From contig NZ_JBAJHU010000010.1 in NCBI RefSeq assembly GCF_036867415.1, positions 62,001 to 126,000 of the forward strand: a stretch of DNA of 64,000 bases. Reading direction: 5' to 3'. A program made the translations under genes and the position numbers. The notes under the pieces were generated by a model. It searched no databases. It was not told the DNA's origin and saw only the letters and a program-made list of their open reading frames with translations. Below are positions 58,856-64,000 of the stretch, piece after piece; the first letter of the stretch is position 1; each line of letters opens with the position of its first letter. Source of the stretch: Rossellomorea sp036867415 (lineage in GTDB: Bacteria > Bacillota > Bacilli > Bacillales > Bacillaceae_B).

Positions 58856-58876
58856 TCCCCTAATCAGTATGAGTTA

Positions 58877-59719
58877 TTAACAAGATGTATCGTCTTTCTC
58901 TGTAGCCAGCGCATTGATTTCGCCGCCGACCATGATGATGATGCCGGTCAGATAGAACCAGATCATGAGTACGATGATTCCCCCGATGCTTCCGTATGTG
59001 GCCGAATAGTTGCCGAAACTGCTGACATAGAAAGAAAAGGCCAGGGACGCCAGCACCCAACCGACCGTGGCAAATATAGCCCCGGGGATGGCGCTCAAGC
59101 ACCGGATTTTTTTGCTGGGGGCAAAATAATACAATCCAACGAACACGATGAACAGAATAAGCGGAGAGATTGCCCAGCGTATTCCATTCCAAATCGCCAT
59201 GAACTGGTCTGAATAGCCGAATTGAGAAAATAAGAAAAGACCGATTTGCTTTCCGAACACAGGCAGCAGCAGAGCCACCACAAATACTACGATCATTCCG
59301 AGTGTCAGGACGATCGACATCAAGCGCATCACGATGAACGATCTCGTTTCTTCCACTTCATATGCCCGATTCAGACTTTTCACGATTGCATTCATCCCGT
59401 TCGATGCCGACCAGATTGTTGCGATGATGGAGATGGATAGCAATCCGCCGTTACGATTCGACATGACCTCACTCAAATTCCCCTCAATCATCTTCATCGT
59501 CTCACCTGGCGCAAAGTCCCTGATGACACCTAATAAATCGCCCTGCTCTATCGGTAAATACGGCAGCAGCGTGAAAACAAAAATCAGGAGCGGAAATACT
59601 GATAGCAGAAAGTAATAAGCAATCTGCGCTGCCAATCCCGCTATGTCATTTGTGCTGATCCTCTGAAATAAATTTTTCGAATCTTTTTTCCAACCTTTGC
59701 GGCTCGTTCCCTCCGACAT
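58877..59719 (-). CDS. yfkH: YihY/BrkB family membrane protein (YfkH-like)
   Basis: A 280-aa protein with six helices: DIAGLAAQIAYYFLLSVFPLLI at the start, the conserved SASNGMNAIVKSLNRAY motif near residue 105, and GSIGGIIVLMIWFYLTGIIIMVGGEINA at the end. BrkB proteins are of uncertain role (virulence-linked in Bordetella, not an RNase). It occupies the yfkH place at the resumption of the yfk gene order. ATG 59719 follows AGAGGTGAG. Confidence 0.88.
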   Translation of the reverse strand: MSEGTSRKGWKKDSKNLFQRISTNDIAGLAAQIAYYFLLSVFPLLIFVFTLLPYLPIEQGDLLGVIRDFAPGETMKMIEGNLSEVMSNRNGGLLSISIIATIWSASNGMNAIVKSLNRAYEVEETRSFIVMRLMSIVLTLGMIVVFVVALLLPVFGKQIGLFLFSQFGYSDQFMAIWNGIRWAISPLILFIVFVGLYYFAPSKKIRCLSAIPGAIFATVGWVLASLAFSFYVSSFGNYSATYGSIGGIIVLMIWFYLTGIIIMVGGEINALATEKDDTSC

Positions 59720-59760
59720 CCACTCACCTCTTTAAGTCATTCTCTTTGTCTCAGGTAAAA

Positions 59761-60177
59761 TCAGTATCCTTTGAATGATGAAGCAACAGGCTGACTGTCC
59801 GCTTCACCTGAGTTCAATTCGTTTGACGGATGATCGGAAAACGTTTCTTTATATGCTTCCGTCGAATCCTCAAACGTCTCCTTCGTTTCCTCGATCATTT
59901 CTTTCACTTGAGGAGTCATCCCTTTGATTTCATTTACTTTTTCTGAAATGAATTCAATATCCCTGCTTACTTGATCGGCAGTCGTTCTCAGTTTTTCATA
60001 GACGTCCTTGGACGTTTCTGCCAGCAGCTTTGGATTTTTCGAGTACTTCGAAAGATTGGTGCCGCTGCTTCTCAGTGTTACTCCCACTTCCTGCCGGGTC
60101 GATTTGTCCAGCAGCGAGAGGAGCCCTCCCGCTACTGCACCAAGCATGACACCTTTTAAAAATTTACTATTTCCCAT
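59761..60177 (-). CDS. YtxH domain stress-type protein
   Basis: A 138-aa protein from ATG 60177 (CAGGAGGG upstream; the frame extends 24 codons further without support). A short N-terminal hydrophobic helix (FLKGVMLGAVAGGLLSLL) with the YtxH glycine pattern is followed by a long amphipathic helix (VYEKLRTTADQVSRDIEF, TPQVKEMIEETKETFED). YtxH-domain proteins are general stress proteins in Bacillus, function unknown. 41 bp from the BrkB gene. Confidence 0.8.
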   Translation of the reverse strand: MGNSKFLKGVMLGAVAGGLLSLLDKSTRQEVGVTLRSSGTNLSKYSKNPKLLAETSKDVYEKLRTTADQVSRDIEFISEKVNEIKGMTPQVKEMIEETKETFEDSTEAYKETFSDHPSNELNSGEADSQPVASSFKGY

Positions 60178-60498
60178 CTCATTTCCCTCCTGCAATCCAT
60201 GTTCTTTTATTTTGAATACTAAAATGCCGCAGCCGGTTTCAATATTCACCGGCAGCCAGGTCGTCCCTTAATAATGTTTTCTCTGCGTATGGACAGAGTT
60301 CCTTCATACCGCCTGTTTCAGGTTTAGTTTCCCCTATCCTTACTTGCTTAACTACTATTTCCCCATTTCCTTATAGTGTAAAACACTCAGGGGAAAAATC
60401 GTTCTTTCGACACTCTCGTCGCATGCCATGTTGACACGGAACTCGAATCATGGAAAGATGAATACTAATAATATGTACGAAAGAAAGGACGAACATTA
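60178..60498. other. Divergent intergenic region before yfkK
   Basis: No gene is visible. A TTGACA (60431-60436) with a weak -10 (AAAGAT, 17 bp on) may drive yfkK; a promoter for the YtxH gene on the other strand is not evident. Confidence 0.35.
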
Positions 60499-60720
60499 AT
60501 GGACTTAACACAAAACTCCGCAGAGAATATCGAATTCATGGTCACAGCCATCAAAGAGAAACTGAATGTCGTCAACGCCGGCGCCATCAAACCGGAACAC
60601 TTCAACCAGGAAATGTACGAAGACCTTCATGACCTGTACCTGATGGTCGAAAAGAAAAACCGCTTCAGCCCAAGAGAAATGACCGCCATCATAGAAGAAC
60701 TCGGCGCACTCCGCAAATAA
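60499..60720 (+). CDS. yfkK: DUF1128/UPF0435 protein (YfkK)
   Basis: A 73-aa helical protein: ENIEFMVTAIKEKLNVVNAG, then YEDLHDLYLMVEKKNRFSPREM, typical of the UPF0435 (YfkK) family in Bacillales. Function unknown. ATG 60499 follows GAAAGGACG. It sits between the yfkH and yfkM homologues as in B. subtilis, where further yfk genes intervene. Confidence 0.88.
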   Translation: MDLTQNSAENIEFMVTAIKEKLNVVNAGAIKPEHFNQEMYEDLHDLYLMVEKKNRFSPREMTAIIEELGALRK

Positions 60721-60776
60721 CACCGAAGTCCCGGACCGATCAACGCAACGAGGGACTGGCGCACTTTCTAACAAAT

Positions 60777-60808
60777 AAGGGACATTCCCCACCGGGAATG
60801 TCCCTTTC
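60777..60808. terminator. Bidirectional terminator, AAGGGACATTCCC stem
   Basis: AAGGGACATTCCC (60777-60789) pairs with GGGAATGTCCCTT (60794-60806) between convergent yfkK and yfkM. Confidence 0.82.
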
Positions 60809-60823
60809 GCTTTAGTCAAAACG

Positions 60824-61339
60824 TTATTTAGAAAGAATCTTTAATGACTCACGGTTAAACGCCGGGAGGTCATCCGGTGTCCGGCTTGTCACGAGCTGAT
60901 TTCCGCAAACGACGACTTCTTTGTCTTCGTATGTTGCGCCGGCATATTCCATGTCCACCTTGATGGATGTGAAGCCAGTCGCGTGTCTTCCTTCAAGCGC
61001 CTTTGCTGTGATCAGCAGCTGCGGTCCATGGCAGATGGCAAAGACAGGTTTCTTCTCATCCATAAAGTGTTTCGTAAACTTCACGAAACGATCGTCGGCT
61101 CGGAGCTGATCGGGTGAGAATCCTCCTGGCAGCAAGAGTGCATCAAAGTCTTCCGGTTTGACATTGTCGATGCTTTCATCGATTGACACCGTCGCGTCCC
61201 CCTGCTTTCCTTTCACGGATTTCCCTTTTTCCTTTTCGATCGTGATGACTTCGTGCCCTGCTTCTTTCAATGCTTTTTCCGGATCTGTAAACTCTACATC
61301 TTCAAACATATCGGTGATCAAGCATGCAACTTTAGCCAT
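60824..61339 (-). CDS. yfkM: DJ-1/PfpI family stress protein YfkM
   Basis: A 171-aa protein: N-terminal strand VACLITDMFEDVEFTDP with the conserved Glu, DALLLPGG, and the nucleophile elbow AICHGPQLL (Cys103, His next to it). This is the PfpI/YhbO/YfkM branch with proposed deglycase or chaperone roles. A sigma-B promoter lies upstream, matching the sigma-B control of B. subtilis yfkM. ATG 61339 follows TAGGAG. Confidence 0.9.
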   Translation of the reverse strand: MAKVACLITDMFEDVEFTDPEKALKEAGHEVITIEKEKGKSVKGKQGDATVSIDESIDNVKPEDFDALLLPGGFSPDQLRADDRFVKFTKHFMDEKKPVFAICHGPQLLITAKALEGRHATGFTSIKVDMEYAGATYEDKEVVVCGNQLVTSRTPDDLPAFNRESLKILSK

Positions 61340-61391
61340 AAAAATAAAACACTCCTAATTGTTAGTTTGTTTAATTGCTCACATAGTAAAT

Positions 61392-61416
61392 GTACCCTTT
61401 CAGACAAAAATAAAAC
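61392..61416 (-). promoter_or_regulatory. Sigma-B promoter of yfkM
   Basis: On the minus strand GTTTTA, 13 bp, GGGTAC: each hexamer one base off consensus, about 50 bp before the start codon. Confidence 0.7.
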
Positions 61417-61419
61417 TTC

Positions 61420-62733
61420 TTAAGAATGATCATCCATCGAAAATTGGGAGAAAATTGTATTCCGCTGAACTTTATACACTTCCTCTCCGGCCATATCATT
61501 GATGATCGCAATATTACGGTCCACTGCAAGACCCAGGTTTGTTGCACCTGCGCCGTGTGAATGCTCCAGATTCGTCAGCGTGTAAAAATGATGTCCGCGC
61601 TCCTTCTTATCCTGAAAAACCAGCTTATAGTCCCGCGTCACCTTAAACCTCTTATCGTCTTCCCACACAATGTTATCACCGATCATTTCATCAAACCAGG
61701 AAGGGATATTCGGCACATATCCCGTCGCCAGGATGACTTTCTCCGATAAATGGGAAAACTCTTTATCTTCCTGCCATTGGTGACAGCTCAGAACATATTG
61801 ATGGTCCCCGCTGCGGATTTTCTTCACCTCGGTCAGCGGCTGAATCGTAATATCGGGTGCATGTACACTGACAGAGTGGTTATAAAGAATGTTATAAATA
61901 CTGTTCAATGTATCCGGATCAATTCCATTTCTGAGCTGATCCAGAGTCTTCAATGCATCGATACGCTTTCCGAAGGGCAGACCGTGAAAATAATCCACAT
62001 AATCCGGTGCGAAGAACTCCTGTCCGAGCTTCGATGATTCCAACTGGAGGATCCCTTCTGATCTTGTCAGCCACGTCAGCTTGTACGGATGATCCCGTTG
62101 TTCTTTGAGCAAGTCATAAAAGACTTCCGCTGCACTCTGACCTGACCCGATGATCGTGATCGATGTGCTTTCAAGTGTGGAATCCTTATGAAACAAATAC
62201 CTGCTCGTATGGTGAACGTCTTCTGCCGGCAGCCCGTCCATGCCATCGAGTATCAGCGGCTTGCTGCCAGTCCCCATTACCACATGTTTCGTACGGACGA
62301 CTTCCCGCTCATCGCTCAGCCTGTTATCAACGGTGACCTCGAAATGATCCCCCGCATCTTCCACACCGATGACTTCACTATGAAATTGACATTGCGGCAG
62401 CTGTTTTACGACCCAGCGGGCATAATCATTGTATTCCTGCCTCGGCATTTCAAATTTGTGAAAAAAGAAGAACTTATAGAGGCGGTTGTGAGTATGTAAA
62501 TAATTCAAATAGCTGTACTTGCTCTGCGGATTGGCGAAGGTGACCAAATCCGCGATGAAAGGTACCTGCAGGTCGGTCAAGTCGATAAGCATACCAGGGT
62601 GCCACTGAAACTCCGGCGTTTTATCAAAAAATTTCACTTTCAATTTAGTCTTCTCATCCATCAGCGCAGCCAGACTCAAATTATAAGGGCCGATCCCGAT
62701 TCCGATACAGTCGAATATCTCGTCTTTCTTCAA
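61420..62733 (-). CDS. Lysine/ornithine N-monooxygenase (siderophore biosynthesis)
   Basis: A 437-aa flavoprotein of the IucD/PvdA/SidA family. The start is TTG 62733, with GGAGGAATG upstream, preferred to the longer ATG frame. FAD-binding GIGIGPYNLSLAAL at residues 10-25, substrate/FAD segment FQWHPGMLIDLTDLQVPF, NADPH-binding IIGSGQSAAEVFYDLL, and the C-terminal ATGYVPNIPSW and GLAVDRN. It hydroxylates the side-chain amine of lysine, ornithine or a related diamine for hydroxamate siderophores. No synthetase gene (IucA/C type) is in view; it may lie right of the window. Confidence 0.9.
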   Translation of the reverse strand: MKKDEIFDCIGIGIGPYNLSLAALMDEKTKLKVKFFDKTPEFQWHPGMLIDLTDLQVPFIADLVTFANPQSKYSYLNYLHTHNRLYKFFFFHKFEMPRQEYNDYARWVVKQLPQCQFHSEVIGVEDAGDHFEVTVDNRLSDEREVVRTKHVVMGTGSKPLILDGMDGLPAEDVHHTSRYLFHKDSTLESTSITIIGSGQSAAEVFYDLLKEQRDHPYKLTWLTRSEGILQLESSKLGQEFFAPDYVDYFHGLPFGKRIDALKTLDQLRNGIDPDTLNSIYNILYNHSVSVHAPDITIQPLTEVKKIRSGDHQYVLSCHQWQEDKEFSHLSEKVILATGYVPNIPSWFDEMIGDNIVWEDDKRFKVTRDYKLVFQDKKERGHHFYTLTNLEHSHGAGATNLGLAVDRNIAIINDMAGEEVYKVQRNTIFSQFSMDDHS

Positions 62734-62827
62734 TTTACATTCCTCCGTCTCCGTGGCATTTCCCCCTATTTTTATCATATTGCGCCAAAACTATTTCACA
62801 AGACTGCCCAAAGGCAGCCCCGAATGA

Positions 62828-63817
62828 TTATTTTTTCTTGAAACACAGCGCGTACCATCCGCCTTCTTTCACAATCGGGCCGATGGACACGACTTTGAAA
62901 CCGGTTTTTTTTGCAAGTGTTTCCATCTCCTTCTGTGACGGGATCGGATACAAATTTTGAAACGTCATGAAGAAGCTGTTGAAGGCACTCGAGAATTGTT
63001 TGCCGTGCTTTGATTTCTGCATCGGAGTCAGGACAAAGAACTGTCCTTTCTTCTCCAGCCATTCTGAAGCTTTTTCGAAAAACTGCAATCTTTCGGACGG
63101 ATTGATGTAATGGAACAAATTATTGGCCATAATCAGATCGAAGGCCCGATCGGGTTCATATTCATGTAAGTCCCTGTTTAGAATTTCAATATTGTCATAA
63201 GATTTCAACGCTTCCTTCGCTTCCCTTGCAACCCCTTCATGAATCTCGATCCCGACCATCCTTTTTTTCGGATGGCGGTCTGCGAGTCTTCTGATATAGC
63301 CTCCTTTCCCGCAGCCCAGATCAAGCACTGAATTAACCTTGAATTTCTTCATCACTTTTTGAAGTTTTGGAAATGCAAAGCGCTCAAGCAGGACCGATGT
63401 TTTTGCAACAGTGGAGCCGTGTAGGTCTGAATTGAAATGTTGTTTCGTTTGGTTTCGAAGCAGACTCGGATAGGAAAGCAGGGCGGGGATATGCAGTTCC
63501 ATCATTTCCTTCAGCAGAACGCCCGAGGAGAAGTCCTCCTTTTTGGATGATGGGAGTTTCCAGCCATTCCTCACTTTTATGCGATTTCTTGATGCCCGTT
63601 TCAGATGCTTCAATGTAATTCCGACTTCCACCCATTGTTCCAGGAGATCCATCTCTACATTCTTAGCCAGTGCCACTTCTTGAATCGAAGCTGGCTTCTT
63701 GAAATTTTCGAACAGTTCCAATTCATACCCCACATAAGCGTGCCAACTGTATAAAAACGGGACATTCTTCTTCATCCAGGATCTTGCCCGCCATATTTTC
63801 GCCATTTCTGCCATCAT
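62828..63817 (-). CDS. SAM-dependent methyltransferase
   Basis: A protein of about 329 aa, with an N-terminal winged-helix-like dimerisation part (KPASIQEVALAKNVEMDLLE) and a class I methyltransferase domain: SVLDLGCGKGGYIRRLADRH (motif I), GIEIHEGV (motif II), and FDLIMANNLFHYINPSERL (motif IV region). This O-methyltransferase-like build occurs in natural-product pathways; a link to the neighbouring siderophore enzyme is inferred only from adjacency. ATG 63817 (or 63814) has ACGGAGG upstream, but the frame stays open to the right edge, so the start is unsure. Confidence 0.78.
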   Translation of the reverse strand: MMAEMAKIWRARSWMKKNVPFLYSWHAYVGYELELFENFKKPASIQEVALAKNVEMDLLEQWVEVGITLKHLKRASRNRIKVRNGWKLPSSKKEDFSSGVLLKEMMELHIPALLSYPSLLRNQTKQHFNSDLHGSTVAKTSVLLERFAFPKLQKVMKKFKVNSVLDLGCGKGGYIRRLADRHPKKRMVGIEIHEGVAREAKEALKSYDNIEILNRDLHEYEPDRAFDLIMANNLFHYINPSERLQFFEKASEWLEKKGQFFVLTPMQKSKHGKQFSSAFNSFFMTFQNLYPIPSQKEMETLAKKTGFKVVSIGPIVKEGGWYALCFKKK

Positions 63818-64000
63818 CGCAAAGCCTCCGTCTCTTTCCAAGGATAGTCTTGGATTTCTGTAAATCGCGTGTTTTCTTTTTCTTTTCCGCTGATCTTTCT
63901 GCTTCGAATCGGGAGGATCCCCCCCTGAATCGTCCGGTCGTGCAAGGTTTCCCTCCATAGACCGAGTCCTGAAATATTCAGCATCTGTTTGTAATGGGAC

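Noticed and set aside
1..64000. rRNA, tRNA, IS element, integrase or phage genes
   Set aside because: I looked on both strands for conserved rRNA/tRNA words, transposase DDE patterns, integrases and phage structural genes and found none that I could support.

Overview
The window looks like chromosomal DNA of an aerobic, endospore-forming Bacillaceae (Bacillus sensu lato; Rossellomorea-like marine or soil bacilli are my best guess, from memory only). The grounds are strong AGGAGG-type ribosome sites, many TTG and GTG starts, a PerR box, sigma-B promoters, a CcpA cre site, T-box leaders, and an order of yfj/yfk homologues that I remember from the Bacillus subtilis chromosome. I see no rRNA, tRNA, insertion sequence, prophage or CRISPR array.

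Layout. 1-4.9 kb (minus): partial HAD phosphatase, then an operon for a carbohydrate/glycerophosphate-type ABC importer (binding lipoprotein, two permeases) with a metallo-beta-lactamase hydrolase. 5-8.6 kb: a lysine-rich protein, a SWIM zinc-finger protein, a decayed second copy of the lysine-rich gene, and a HEPN/MNT toxin-antitoxin type pair. 8.6-26.7 kb: the yfj/yfk core (rlmD/yfjO, yfjP glycosylase, pdaA, yfkAB radical SAM, yfkD, Ca2+/H+ antiporter yfkE, MFS yfkF), interleaved with lipoproteins, NUDIX, a GntR/DUF1648 pair, class I fumarase, GNAT and a secretion-signal-less Ig-repeat protein. 26.7-58.8 kb: an accessory block with a PerR-controlled metal ATPase (zosA-like), MFS/HxlR and MarR/nitroreductase detoxification pairs, sigma-B genes, a pyruvate oxidase plus caa3 oxidase plus glutamate-synthase-like operon, prolyl-tRNA synthetase and an MFS transporter each behind a proline-specifier T-box, an ECF sigma/anti-sigma pair, and a CstA transporter near a LytS/LytT two-component system. 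58.8-64 kb: return to yfk order (BrkB/yfkH, YtxH, yfkK, yfkM), then a hydroxamate-siderophore N-hydroxylase and a methyltransferase.

The genes divide into modules: stress response (sigma-B promoters before yflT-like, ydaP-like and yfkM genes), oxidative/electrophile defence (PerR-zosA, HxlR-MFS, MarR-nitroreductase), pyruvate handling (pyruvate oxidase with its own oxidase; CstA with LytST and a cre site), and proline sensing (two T-boxes).

The least explained content is non-coding. There are four highly regular short-repeat arrays: one of eight 13-bp palindromes at 25-bp spacing (47342-47530) and three built on a 20-bp period with different 8-11-bp words (20061-20200, 52245-52356, 52811-52945). 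There is also a family of near-identical terminator stems, a large folded element near 0.86 kb and a promoter-led small RNA candidate near 21.6 kb.
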